This document shows positions 17,003 to 25,612 of a DNA stretch of 64,000 nucleotides, one piece after another. The stretch is from FEN-1073 sp963780865. Lineage in GTDB: Bacteria; Chloroflexota; Anaerolineae; Anaerolineales; RBG-16-64-43. The position numbers and the translations under genes are program-made. How positions within the stretch are numbered: the first letter of the stretch is position 1; each line of letters opens with the position of its first letter. Where the stretch lies: assembly GCA_963780865.1 (NCBI GenBank), contig CAWADT010000001.1, positions 62,001 to 126,000 on the forward strand, read 5' to 3'. Below the pieces are notes generated by a model that did no database searches, was not told the origin of the DNA, and worked only from the letters and a program-made list of their open reading frames with translations.

Positions 17003-19348
17003 ATGCCTGATTCACTTCCTCACACCCCGCAGATCCTTTCCATCCATTTGCAAATTTCCCAATATCCGATCCTGGCCAAGCAGATCCGGCGCCTCATGCG
17101 CGCGGAGCTCTACCGACGCGGTGTAATTTCCCGCGAGCGCCTGGAAGCCGAAGTAAAGGAAGGGGCCGAGCTCTCCCAGAAACGCGAAGGTCTGGTTAAC
17201 CCGCTCGCGGAAGAAGGCGACGAGGTGTGGGAGCAGCGGCTTCAACGGATCCGCGATCAACTGACGGATTTTTATTTCGCCTACCACCTGCCGATCGAGC
17301 TTTTTGAATCGCTGATTGGGGAATTGCTGGCGGAGCAGGGCGCTGAGCGGGAGGGAAGCGGCGCGGAGCTCTTCCATCCGGAATCGGCGCCGGTGGAAAC
17401 CTTGCTGCGAGAGTTGGAGCAATGGGAAGCGCTCCCCGCCGAAAACCGCGAACGGGCGCGGGCGGAGATCGAAGAGGTGACCGCGGTGCTGGTGAAAATG
17501 CTGATCAGCCAGCAACCGGGGTTTGTCCGCCTGGCCCGGCGCTGGTTGGGGGCGGAGGATTTCCAATACCTCCTGGCCCGGCGGACAGGGGAGGGAAAGA
17601 TCGGCGGCAAGGCGGGAGGATTGCTGCTCGCCTGGAAGATCCTGCGCACGGTTTTGCCAAACGAAATCCACCGGATGTCCATTCCGAATTCGTATTTCAT
17701 CGGCGACGATGTTTTCCATCATTTCCTGGCCGACAACCATCTGGAGTACGCCGATCAAAAATACAAACCGCTGGAACAAGTCCGCTCCGAATTTCCGGCC
17801 ATCGAGCAGGAATTTCTGACCCACCCGCTGCCCGAGGAAGTATCGGATCGACTGCGCGAGATACTGGAAACGGCGGGGAATACGCCGCTCGTCGCGCGGT
17901 CCTCGAGCCTCCTGGAAGACGGTTTCGGAACGGCGTTTGCCGGGAAGTATGTTTCCATCTTCTGCGCCAATCAGGGCACGATCCAAGAGAGAATGCGGGA
18001 AATCACCACGGCCATCCGGCGCGTATATGCCGGCGTATTCCTTCCCGACGCATTGTTTTACCGGCGCCGAATGGGCCTGGCGGAAAACGACGAACGCATG
18101 TCGGTCCTCATTCAGGAAGTGCAGGGCAGTCTTTACCACGAGGGCTTCTTCCCCACGCTCGCAGGGGTGGCGTTTTCGTACAGCCCGATCGTCTGGAACT
18201 CCCGCTTGCGGAAGGAGGAAGGATTCTGCCGCCTGGTGATGGGCCTCGGCACACGCGCGGTGGCCCGCGTGGCGGAGGATTACCCCCGGCTGGTCATGCT
18301 CAGCCATCCGGCGCTGCGTCCGGAAAATACACCCGCGGAGGTTAGGCGCTACTCGCAAAAGACCTTGGACGTAATCGATATGCGCGCGTCCCAAATTTCT
18401 TCCTGGCCGGTTGCGCGGATTTTGAACGCCGATTACCCCGCGTTGCGCTGGCTGGCCTCCGTCGACCGGGGGGATACGGTGATGCCCCTCTTCTCGCTCG
18501 GGCCGGACCTTGCGCCGGAGCGGATGGTCCTCACGATGGATAACTTCCTGCAGCAGTCGGGCTTTGTCGGATTGCTCAAAGCTGTGCTTGCCACGCTGGC
18601 CCGGGAGTACGGCGTCCCGGTGGATTTGGAATTCGCCGTCACGCTCGATCCGGAATCCGCGACACCCGATATGAAGTTTCATCTGCTGCAGTGCCGGGCG
18701 CTGGCCGGGGGATCCGGCGGGGGATCATGGAAAATTCCCAAAGGGATCGCCGCGGAAGATAAATTCTTCGTCGCCACGCGCGTCGTTCCGCAGGGCGCCG
18801 TGCATCAAGTGGACGTTATCTGCTTTATCGACCCGGACGCCTACGGCACGCTCGCCGGCGCCGGGGAAAGAAAAACTGTGGCCGGACTCATCGGTCGTTT
18901 GAACAAGCGCTTGGAAGGCCGGCCGTTCATCCTGATCGGGCCGGGCCGTTGGGGGTCAACCAACCCGCTGCTGGGAGTGCCGGTTACGTACGCCGACATC
19001 TTCAACACCCGCGCGCTGGTGGAACTGGCTGTGGTGCAGCAGGGGGCGATGCCCGAGCCGTCGTACGGCACGCATTTCTTCCAGGATCTGGTGGAAGCCG
19101 GCATCTATCCGATCGCCATCTACCCGGAGTACCCCGGGGATTTATTCCACGCCGAGTGGATCGCGAAGGCCAAGAATTCCCTGGCTGAAATGCTGCCGGA
19201 CGCCCGCAACCCCAATGATTGCGTGAAGCTGGTGGATATCCCGCGGGAGTTCGGTGGGAAAAAAATGGATCTCCTCATGGACGGCGAGAGAGCGGTTGCC
19301 TTTTTGGTCGAACCGGACCTGACCAGGTATCCGGAACGTAGAGGGTAG
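17003..19348 (+). CDS. PEP synthase-like protein (PPDK N-terminal/ATP-grasp type), no phosphohistidine domain
   Basis: About 781 residues from the ATG at 17003; a GTG at 16985 is also possible. The middle part matches the ATP-binding domain of phosphoenolpyruvate synthase and pyruvate phosphate dikinase: GKIGGKAGGLLLAW, then SIPNSYFIGDDVF, then VARSSSLLEDGFGTAFAGKY. The C-terminal third has GRPFILIGPGRWGSTNP and YGTHFFQDLVEAGIYPIAIY. It lacks the mobile phosphohistidine domain with its GGxTSH motif and the TIM-barrel PEP domain, so it cannot do the full synthase reaction. It may phosphorylate another acceptor with ATP, as rifampin phosphotransferases and glucan water dikinases do. Substrate unknown. 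Confidence 0.75.
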   Translation: MPDSLPHTPQILSIHLQISQYPILAKQIRRLMRAELYRRGVISRERLEAEVKEGAELSQKREGLVNPLAEEGDEVWEQRLQRIRDQLTDFYFAYHLPIELFESLIGELLAEQGAEREGSGAELFHPESAPVETLLRELEQWEALPAENRERARAEIEEVTAVLVKMLISQQPGFVRLARRWLGAEDFQYLLARRTGEGKIGGKAGGLLLAWKILRTVLPNEIHRMSIPNSYFIGDDVFHHFLADNHLEYADQKYKPLEQVRSEFPAIEQEFLTHPLPEEVSDRLREILETAGNTPLVARSSSLLEDGFGTAFAGKYVSIFCANQGTIQERMREITTAIRRVYAGVFLPDALFYRRRMGLAENDERMSVLIQEVQGSLYHEGFFPTLAGVAFSYSPIVWNSRLRKEEGFCRLVMGLGTRAVARVAEDYPRLVMLSHPALRPENTPAEVRRYSQKTLDVIDMRASQISSWPVARILNADYPALRWLASVDRGDTVMPLFSLGPDLAPERMVLTMDNFLQQSGFVGLLKAVLATLAREYGVPVDLEFAVTLDPESATPDMKFHLLQCRALAGGSGGGSWKIPKGIAAEDKFFVATRVVPQGAVHQVDVICFIDPDAYGTLAGAGERKTVAGLIGRLNKRLEGRPFILIGPGRWGSTNPLLGVPVTYADIFNTRALVELAVVQQGAMPEPSYGTHFFQDLVEAGIYPIAIYPEYPGDLFHAEWIAKAKNSLAEMLPDARNPNDCVKLVDIPREFGGKKMDLLMDGERAVAFLVEPDLTRYPERRG

Positions 19349-19353
19349 AAGCA

Positions 19354-19427
19354 GGGCCCGCCAGGCAACGGATTTTGGCAAGTCGTTGTATACTTCGGTA
19401 CCGGTCGGAGTAATTCGCGGCGGGCCC
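19354..19427 (+). promoter_or_regulatory. dnaN upstream region with long-range dyad
   Basis: GGGCCCGCC (19354-19362) can pair with GGCGGGCCC (19419-19427), enclosing a possible -10 box TATACT (19389-19394) and an inner CGGTACCGG. TTTTAA follows at 19431. It may act as a terminator for the preceding gene or as structure in the dnaN leader. Confidence 0.35.
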
Positions 19428-19457
19428 GGATTTTAACGCGCGGAGGAGATGACGCCC

Positions 19458-20591
19458 ATGAAGGTTACGTGCCTGCAGGAAAACCTCGCCAAAGGGTTGG
19501 GGATCGTCACCCGGGCCGTGTCCCCGCGGAACGTGCTTCCGGTGCTCGGCAACGTCTTGCTGGCCACGGAAGAAGGACGGCTGAAACTCGCCGCCACCAA
19601 CTTGGAAATCGGCATTACCTATTGGCTGGGCATTAAAGTGGAAGACGAGGGATCCATCACCGTGCCCGCCCGGACGCTGCTGGATTTCGTCAATACATTG
19701 CCCAACGAAAAAATCCATCTGACGCTCGACACTCGACGGCAATCCCTCAATCTGAAGTGCAAATCGTTCACCAGCGATATCAAGGGGGTGGACGCGCAAG
19801 AATTCCCGGTCCTGCCCAGCGCCGCATTCGGCGAGGGGTTATCGCTCAACGTCGTCGATTTGCGGGAAATGATCACGCAGACGACGATCGCCGCCGCCAC
19901 GGACGATACCCGGCCGGTGTTGACCGGGGTGCTGGTGCGCCTCGAGGGGGACCAGCTCACGCTGGCCGCGGCCGACGGATTCCGGCTTTCCATGCGGAAT
20001 TCCAAGCTGTCCGCGCCGGTGCGCGAGAGCGTCAGTGTGATTATTCCGGCGCGCGCGCTCAGCGAGCTGGCCCGCCTGATCGGCGACCAGGACGAGATGG
20101 TGTGGATGGTTCTTCCCACCGGGCGCGGTCAAGCGGTCTTCCGGCTCAAGGACGCGGAACTTTCCTCTTCGCTCATCGACGGCACCTTCCCGGATTTTCA
20201 ACCGATCATTCCGCGCTCGTTTAACACGCGGGCCGTCGTCTCCACGGCCCAATTTCTGAAAGCCTGCAAAGCGGCGGATATATTCGCCCGGCAGGCCTCG
20301 CATTCCGCCCGCATCACGATCACTCCGGGAGCCGACGCTCTGCCGGGGAGACTGCAGGTGAACGCGACCGCGGCGGAGACGGGCGCGGGCGAGACGGTCA
20401 TCGATGCCACGGTCGAGGGTCCGGCCATCGAAGTCGCTTTTAACGTCAAGTATCTGGTCGATGTGCTGACGGTGGTGAATACCCCCAACGTGGCGCTGGA
20501 AACCACAGGCCCCGCCAGTCCGGGAGTGGTGCGACCGGTGGGACGCGACGATTTTATCCATGTGATCATGCCGATGCATCTGGGAAAGTAA
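19458..20591 (+). CDS. dnaN: DnaN, DNA polymerase III beta sliding clamp
   Basis: A 377-residue ring-forming clamp that tethers the replicative polymerase. Three clamp domains of about 120 residues are visible, and the protein ends with the family-typical PMHLGK after VIMPM. I prefer the ATG at 19458 (MKVTCLQENL): GGAGGAG at 19442-19448 is nine bases before it but directly abuts the alternative ATG at 19449. The gene stands alone, 12 kb from dnaA, and is closed by a strong terminator. The hydrophobic cleft between domains 2 and 3 appears normal. Confidence 0.97.
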   Translation: MKVTCLQENLAKGLGIVTRAVSPRNVLPVLGNVLLATEEGRLKLAATNLEIGITYWLGIKVEDEGSITVPARTLLDFVNTLPNEKIHLTLDTRRQSLNLKCKSFTSDIKGVDAQEFPVLPSAAFGEGLSLNVVDLREMITQTTIAAATDDTRPVLTGVLVRLEGDQLTLAAADGFRLSMRNSKLSAPVRESVSVIIPARALSELARLIGDQDEMVWMVLPTGRGQAVFRLKDAELSSSLIDGTFPDFQPIIPRSFNTRAVVSTAQFLKACKAADIFARQASHSARITITPGADALPGRLQVNATAAETGAGETVIDATVEGPAIEVAFNVKYLVDVLTVVNTPNVALETTGPASPGVVRPVGRDDFIHVIMPMHLGK

Positions 20592-20597
20592 ACAACC

Positions 20598-20628
20598 ACG
20601 GGCGCGGAAACCGCGCCCGTTTTATTTT
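20598..20628 (+). terminator. Intrinsic terminator after dnaN
   Basis: ACGGGCGCGG (20598-20607) pairs perfectly with CCGCGCCCGT (20611-20620) around an AAA loop, followed by TTTTATTTT. Confidence 0.92.
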
Positions 20629-20639
20629 AATTATTCTAA

Positions 20640-20800
20640 AAGGATGTTGAAAAAGGCTCCAGAGGTGGTCGAGTAGCGGTCTTTGCGTATCGAGACCACC
20701 GGCTATTTGGCGCGGTCGCGATACGCCCGCAAAGAACGCGGGCTCCCCCGGCCTCGCTACGCGAAGCGGGGCGGGGCTCGACCGACTTTTCAACACCCTG
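20640..20800. mobile_element. Miniature element, IS5-type ends, 4-bp CTAA duplication
   Basis: A 161-bp noncoding element. The left end AAGGATGTTGAAAA and the right end TTTTCAACACCCTG are inverted repeats resembling those of the IS at 46628-47911 (CAGGCTGTTGAA). It is flanked by perfect CTAA direct repeats at 20636-20639 and 20801-20804. Internal dyads (GGTGGTC...GACCACC) can fold. It has no gene, so it would depend on a transposase in trans. Confidence 0.75.
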
Positions 20801-20871
20801 CTAATAGTCGTCGCACCGACCAAAAATGTTTTAATCCATCCCGCCAATTGATCGGAAGTAAAAGCGGATAA

Positions 20872-21915
20872 TTATGACGCGCACCGGTTGGGCGCGGCGG
20901 TGGCGACCGGCACGGATGCGGCTTCCAAACCGAACGCCTCCACCACCGGCCGCCCATCCCAGTCGGCGGGAACCGCCAACCCGAGCGCCCAGACGCCCGT
21001 GGCGGCCGTGTCGACGGTCAGAATCGGAACTGTCAGCGGCGGACCGGAAACGACGCCCGGCCCATTAATAATCCACGGGATAGTCATATCCTCCGGCAGT
21101 AAAGATCCGTGGGTTTGGTCGTGTCCCCCGTGATCCGATGTGAGGATAATCAGCGTCCCATCCAAAAGGTTGTCGGCGCGTAGCCCATCCAGCAGGCTCC
21201 CGATGACGGTATCGTCATGTCCGATGACGCTCAGATAAACGGCCGACATCCAGCCGTCGGCGTGTCCAAAGGAATCGGGATAGGTGAGGTGCACAAAGAG
21301 CACGCCAAAACCGCCAGCGGCTTCTTGCAGGGCGGTCTTGGCGATGTCCTCATCGTTCCCGCTGTCGATGAAGCGAAACGCGTCCACCGTTCCCGGCCGG
21401 GCGAGCGTTTCCAATTTCTGCTTGCCCACCACCATGATTGTGCGCATCCCCGCGTCGTGGGCGACCGAGAAGATCGTGGCTCCCTGAATGTATCCCTTGT
21501 CGGGTTCGTAATCATCCCAGGTAATCCCGTGTTTGGATACGCACCGGCCGGAGAGCATGGAAGCGTGCGCCGGAAGCGTGACGCTGGGAAAAATGGTCTG
21601 GGCGGTGAAGGATGCCGCGCCGCCGTTGATCAACGCGCTGATGCGGGGAATGTCGGAACGCAGGAGGCCGTCCGGGCGCAATCCGTCGATGCTGATGATC
21701 ACCACCCGCTCCGCCTTCGGTTGCGGCCTGGGCGAAGGGGTCGGCGTCAAAGCAGCTGACGGCGCGACGGAGGGCGTGAACGTGAAAGTGGAACTGGAAG
21801 TGGAACTGGAAGCGGGAGTCGGCTCAGGCGCCGGAGTGCTGATTGGCGATGCTATGGAACAGGCGCATAGAAGAAGCGCAACAAGCAGTACCGAGAGAAG
21901 ACGGAATTTTTTCAT
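20872..21915 (-). CDS. Type I phosphodiesterase/nucleotide pyrophosphatase-like lipoprotein
   Basis: About 347 residues from the ATG at 21915 (MKKFRLLSVLL). A signal peptide ends in a lipobox-like LLCAC, then a Pro/Thr/Ser-rich linker to about residue 68. The domain belongs to the alkaline phosphatase superfamily: the metal and nucleophile region IISIDGLRPDGL is followed by TIFPSVTLPAHASMLSG, where the nucleophile Thr is expected. Metal ligands follow in LTYPDSFGH and TSDHGGHDQTHG. It probably hydrolyses phosphodiester or pyrophosphate bonds at the cell surface. The upstream extension to 21966 has no ribosome binding site. The substrate cannot be told. Confidence 0.85.
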   Translation of the reverse strand: MKKFRLLSVLLVALLLCACSIASPISTPAPEPTPASSSTSSSTFTFTPSVAPSAALTPTPSPRPQPKAERVVIISIDGLRPDGLLRSDIPRISALINGGAASFTAQTIFPSVTLPAHASMLSGRCVSKHGITWDDYEPDKGYIQGATIFSVAHDAGMRTIMVVGKQKLETLARPGTVDAFRFIDSGNDEDIAKTALQEAAGGFGVLFVHLTYPDSFGHADGWMSAVYLSVIGHDDTVIGSLLDGLRADNLLDGTLIILTSDHGGHDQTHGSLLPEDMTIPWIINGPGVVSGPPLTVPILTVDTAATGVWALGLAVPADWDGRPVVEAFGLEAASVPVATAAPNRCAS

Positions 21916-22003
21916 TGGGGATTCACCAAAAAATATGTCAGCCTCATTGCTGTTTATGCATTGCACAGTGAATCTACGGCCGGAAGGATACCTTTTTTTA
22001 TCT

Positions 22004-22789
22004 TCATGCCGACGCTCCGGAATATTGACGCAATCCCCTCAACCAGATTAACCGGGATACCACGAGCAACGCCAGCGACAGCGCGACGGCTCCCAGCACG
22101 GTGGTTCCACCCAGCCGGCCAGTCAACGCTTCGGTCGGCACCGTGACGGCGAACGCCACCGGAATGACGAAGGTGAGCGCGAATCGCAGCCAGCCCGGAT
22201 ACAGGCTGATCGGCCACCGCCCGGCTTCGTACATGCTTTGGAATATTTCCAGGATATTCTCCACGCGCACAAACCAGAAGGAAAGCGTCGCCAGGATCAA
22301 CCAGAAACTGTAGATGATGACCCCGCCCGAAAGCAGCAAGATCACGAACGCCACGGCCTGGCCGGTCCCCACGTGCGCCCCCAATCGGATCAGCGCCGCG
22401 GTCAGCACGCCGAACCCCATGAGGATATCGATCAGTTGCCAGATATCCACCTGGCGAAGGCTCACGAGTAGTTGGGCATCTTCCGGTTTGGTCAGCGTGA
22501 AATCCAGCGTCCCCTCGCGCACATCTTCGATTAATTGCTCCATCCCCGGACGGATCACCAGGCCGATCAGCCCGCCGATGAGAAAATACACGCCGACGAG
22601 GGCGAGCACCTCGTCGGGGCTCCAGCCGCCCAATGCATCCGTATAGGAAAAGATCACCGCCAACCCGGCCAGCGAGGTGGCCAATTCCAAGAGGGACTGG
22701 AACAATTGAATGAAAAAATTGATGCGGTAGGCCGCTTCGCCCATCACGCCGATTCGGAAATAGGCCCAGGCGAGCCGCAGGTAACTCAT
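22004..22789 (-). CDS. ABC-2 type permease (DUF990-like), second subunit
   Basis: A 261-residue membrane protein with six predicted segments, starting MSYLRLAWAYFRIGVMG. The ATG at 22789 overlaps the stop of the preceding permease gene (ATGA), which rules out the longer frame that reads back into that gene. It resembles the DUF990 permeases that pair with an ATPase and a second permease. Characteristic stretches include LEDVREGTLDFTLTKP-like IEDVREGTLDFTL and VENILEIFQSMYEAGRWP. It would form half of the membrane channel of an exporter of unknown substrate. Confidence 0.85.
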   Translation of the reverse strand: MSYLRLAWAYFRIGVMGEAAYRINFFIQLFQSLLELATSLAGLAVIFSYTDALGGWSPDEVLALVGVYFLIGGLIGLVIRPGMEQLIEDVREGTLDFTLTKPEDAQLLVSLRQVDIWQLIDILMGFGVLTAALIRLGAHVGTGQAVAFVILLLSGGVIIYSFWLILATLSFWFVRVENILEIFQSMYEAGRWPISLYPGWLRFALTFVIPVAFAVTVPTEALTGRLGGTTVLGAVALSLALLVVSRLIWLRGLRQYSGASA

Positions 22790-23589
22790 GCTCCCACCGC
22801 CGAATACACCCGCACGCCCGCCTGCCAAACGAGTCGCAGAAGGACAAACGCAATCCCGACCCACACGACCTGCGCGAAGATTCCTTCCGCCGCTTGGACC
22901 GGCGTCAATTGCCCGAGGAACAACTGCACGGGAAAACTGACCATCCACTGGAACGGGAGAACGGCCGCGGCGATCCTCACCGGCGGCGGAAAAAGGGAAA
23001 GCGGAGCCATCTGGCCGGAAAGAAACAGCATCGCGACGAAGTACGTCTGGTTGACCGCGCCGACCCGCGTCGTCCAGAACGCCGTGAGGGCGAGGGTCCA
23101 TTCGAGCAGGAACCGCAACAGGAAGGCCAGCAGGACGGCGGGGAAAAACGCCGCGAGAGCCCAGGGAGCAAAGACGATCGTCGGACGGAAGATGAGCGCC
23201 AGGACGAATGCGATCAGGAGCATGAAGGGCAGGGTGATTAATTTGGAGGAAATATTGTCGGCGATGTCGGCGTGGATTGGATGCGCGGGACGCAGGAGCG
23301 CGAAGGAGAGACCCCCTTCCCGAACCCGGTATTCGAACTCATACATGATCCAAGTGTAGGTGACGTGATTGACCAGCATCATCACCAGGAAGTAAGCCGC
23401 GAAATCCCGCGTGGTGTACGCCCCGACGCTGCCTCCGCTGCTGGTGGAGACCGTCGACCAGACGATGAGATACACCAGCGGCTCGAGCACATGACCGATC
23501 ATCCAGATTGCGAGCGACGCGCGGTATTGCAGCATGGCGGCGAAGGTGGTTTTAAACTGCTGCGCGTAGAGGTCCCGCAGGCCGCTCAT
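22786..23589 (-). CDS. ABC-2 type permease, first subunit
   Basis: A 267-residue membrane protein with six segments. It contains YEFEYRVREGGLSFALLRP, the same kind of loop as in its partner permease, just before the third segment. It begins in an ATGA overlap with the ATPase gene and ends in an ATGA overlap with the second permease gene, so all three are coupled and probably made in fixed ratio. The heterodimer would work with the ATPase at 23586-24566. The substrate is unknown; related exporters are often linked to drug or peptide export. Confidence 0.85.
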   Translation of the reverse strand: MSGLRDLYAQQFKTTFAAMLQYRASLAIWMIGHVLEPLVYLIVWSTVSTSSGGSVGAYTTRDFAAYFLVMMLVNHVTYTWIMYEFEYRVREGGLSFALLRPAHPIHADIADNISSKLITLPFMLLIAFVLALIFRPTIVFAPWALAAFFPAVLLAFLLRFLLEWTLALTAFWTTRVGAVNQTYFVAMLFLSGQMAPLSLFPPPVRIAAAVLPFQWMVSFPVQLFLGQLTPVQAAEGIFAQVVWVGIAFVLLRLVWQAGVRVYSAVGA

Positions 23590-24566
23590 TCCGCCCCCTG
23601 TTCAAACACCCGCTCGATCACTTCCTCGATGGGGGGATCCTCCACCAGCAGATCGATCACCGGCAGATCGGCCAGCAGCCGTTCGGTGACGTGGGCCGTC
23701 TGCGCTTTTGGCACCCGCAGGGTAAACGAACCTTCGTCGCAGGAAACGACGTCGCCGTAGGCATGCAGATCGGCCTGGCAATCCTCGAGGCGGACCACGA
23801 TGGTTTTATGCGCCGTGAACTGTTGCACCAGGTCGGAAAGATCTCCGTCGAAGAGAAGTTTTCCGCGGTGAATGACGATCACGCGCCGGCAGAGCGCTTC
23901 GACGTCCGCCATGTAGTGGCTGGTAAGCAAAATCGTCGCGCCGTAGCGGCGATTGTATTCGGCCAGGAAGGCGCGGATTCTCCGTTGCATCGTCACGTCG
24001 AGGCCGATCGTCGGCTCGTCGAGGAAGACCACCTGGGGCCGGTGCAGCAGCGCCGCGGCGATCTCGCATTTCATCCGCTCGCCCAGCGAAAGATTGCGCA
24101 CGGGTTTGCGTAGAAGCGGTCCCAATTCCAGCAGCTCGGTCAGGTCCGAGAGCATCCGCCGGTAATCGGGGGCGGGGATGCGGTAGATGGCCCGGTTGAG
24201 TTCGAAGGAATCCAGGGCGGGAATATCCCAGACAAGCTGGTTGCGCTGTCCCATGACAAGCGTGATCTGCCGCAGGAAATCCTTTTCCCGTTTCCAAGGG
24301 ACGCGCCCCAACACCAGCACTTCGCCGCCGGTGGGATGCAGGAGGCCCGAGAGCATTTTGAGGGTCGTCGTCTTCCCCGCGCCGTTGGGCCCGAGGAAAC
24401 CGACGATCTCGCCGGGTGCCAGGTCAAAGGAGATGCCGTCGACGGCTGGAACGGATTCCGTCTCGCGGTGCAGCAGACTTTGCAGCGCGGCCAGAATTCC
24501 CGATTCGCGCTCGCTGACGACGTATATTTTCCGCAGGTCGCGGAGATGGATAACGGGATTTGTCAT
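23586..24566 (-). CDS. ABC transporter ATP-binding protein
   Basis: A 326-residue ATPase driving the two permeases downstream. Walker A is GPNGAGKTTT at about residues 59-68, the Q-loop lies in VMGQRNQL, the signature is NLSLGERMKCEIA (with LSLGE rather than LSGGQ), and Walker B is VVFLDEPTIGLD. A C-terminal extension of about 90 residues (VRLEDCQADLHAYGDV...) resembles the regulatory tail of NatA/drug-export type ATPases. It is first in the operon and lies 22 bases downstream of pcm. The start ATG has no strong Shine-Dalgarno. Confidence 0.92.
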   Translation of the reverse strand: MTNPVIHLRDLRKIYVVSERESGILAALQSLLHRETESVPAVDGISFDLAPGEIVGFLGPNGAGKTTTLKMLSGLLHPTGGEVLVLGRVPWKREKDFLRQITLVMGQRNQLVWDIPALDSFELNRAIYRIPAPDYRRMLSDLTELLELGPLLRKPVRNLSLGERMKCEIAAALLHRPQVVFLDEPTIGLDVTMQRRIRAFLAEYNRRYGATILLTSHYMADVEALCRRVIVIHRGKLLFDGDLSDLVQQFTAHKTIVVRLEDCQADLHAYGDVVSCDEGSFTLRVPKAQTAHVTERLLADLPVIDLLVEDPPIEEVIERVFEQGAE

Positions 24567-24588
24567 CGAGGATCTCCCGGTCCGAAAG

Positions 24589-25260
24589 TCATTCTTTTTC
24601 CCATCCGTACTTTCCGATCAGCGGCACAAACACGACCGAAATCAGCCGGCGGCGTTCGATTCCGGCGGGAAAGCGCGTGTAGAGTTCGAGTTCCTGCACG
24701 CTGCGCCCGCCGATTGGAGCGACAAGCCTGCCGGAGGGGGCCAATTGCTCCAACAACGGATCCGGTAGGGCGGGCGTTCCGGCCGTCACCAGGATCGCGT
24801 CGAAGGGAGCGAGGTCCGGCAACCCGGCGGTCCCGTCGCCGACGATCACTTCGGCGTTGTCGATTTTCAAATCCCGGAGATTTTCCACGGCGCGGGTTGC
24901 CAGTTCCGGAATTCGCTCCACCGAATACACCGCCCGCGCCAGGCAGGCCAGGATCGCGGTCTGGTACCCCGATCCGGTGCCGATTTCAAGGACCTTCTCC
25001 TCGCCCCGCAATTCCAGCGCCGCGGTCATGTACGCCACGATATACGGTTGGGAAATGGTTTGATGGAAGCCGAGAGGAAGGGGCGTGTCGTCATAGGCGC
25101 CCGCGCGCTCGTCCTCGGAGAGGAAACAATGCCGGGGAACGGCGCGCATCGCCTCCAGCACGCGTACCGCGGATACTCCGCGGAGCTCGATCTGATCCCG
25201 GACCATGCGCTCGCGTGGTTTGGCATAATCATCAGGCGGGAAAGTAAAGCGAAGGCTCAC
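24589..25260 (-). CDS. pcm: Protein-L-isoaspartate O-methyltransferase
   Basis: A 223-residue SAM-dependent enzyme that methylates isoaspartyl residues and so starts repair of aged proteins. The SAM motif is VLEIGTGSGYQTAIL, preceded by the family stretch FHQTISQPYIVAYM and PRHCFLSEDERAGAYDDTPLPLG. The first codon at 25260 is GTG without a clear ribosome binding site; an ATG at 25206 (MVRDQIELRG) would also give a nearly complete domain. It lies upstream of the ABC operon on the same strand and may share its transcript. Confidence 0.93.
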   Translation of the reverse strand: MSLRFTFPPDDYAKPRERMVRDQIELRGVSAVRVLEAMRAVPRHCFLSEDERAGAYDDTPLPLGFHQTISQPYIVAYMTAALELRGEEKVLEIGTGSGYQTAILACLARAVYSVERIPELATRAVENLRDLKIDNAEVIVGDGTAGLPDLAPFDAILVTAGTPALPDPLLEQLAPSGRLVAPIGGRSVQELELYTRFPAGIERRRLISVVFVPLIGKYGWEKE

Positions 25261-25563
25261 GAAGTATCGTCACGGCCGTCCAGATGTTGACGGTTGCTTT
25301 CGTCCACAGAATTTGCCGGAAAGAATCTCCGTAGAAGAATGGACCGGCAGTACACTCACCTGGAAATTTCTGAGACGTAGGATGAAATTATACTCCGCGC
25401 ATCCGCCCGCCCGGTTTCCCCGATTATGCGTTTGGCGAGAGGAGATCCATGGCTTCTATTCTACAAGACCCTGGCCATACCGTCCGCATGATTTCATTTT
25501 CACTCCAGGACCGCACCGTGCACTAGAAAAAGAATTTGCCCCAACTGTGGAGGAATGAAAATG

Positions 25564-25594
25564 AAAAAGCGGCCCGGGTTTTACCGGGCCGCTT
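25564..25594 (-). terminator. Intrinsic terminator of the DUF4349 gene
   Basis: On the minus strand AAGCGGCCCGG pairs with CCGGGCCGCTT around a six-base loop, followed by TTTTT. The remaining part of the gap 25261-25612 shows no gene; an 81-residue frame at 25313-25558 has a non-ATG start, no ribosome binding site and no recognisable composition. Confidence 0.88.
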
Positions 25595-25612
25595 CGATGA
25601 ACATTGGAAAGA

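Noticed and set aside
25313..25558. 81-residue frame between pcm and the DUF4349 gene
   Set aside because: Non-ATG start with no ribosome binding site and no recognisable features.
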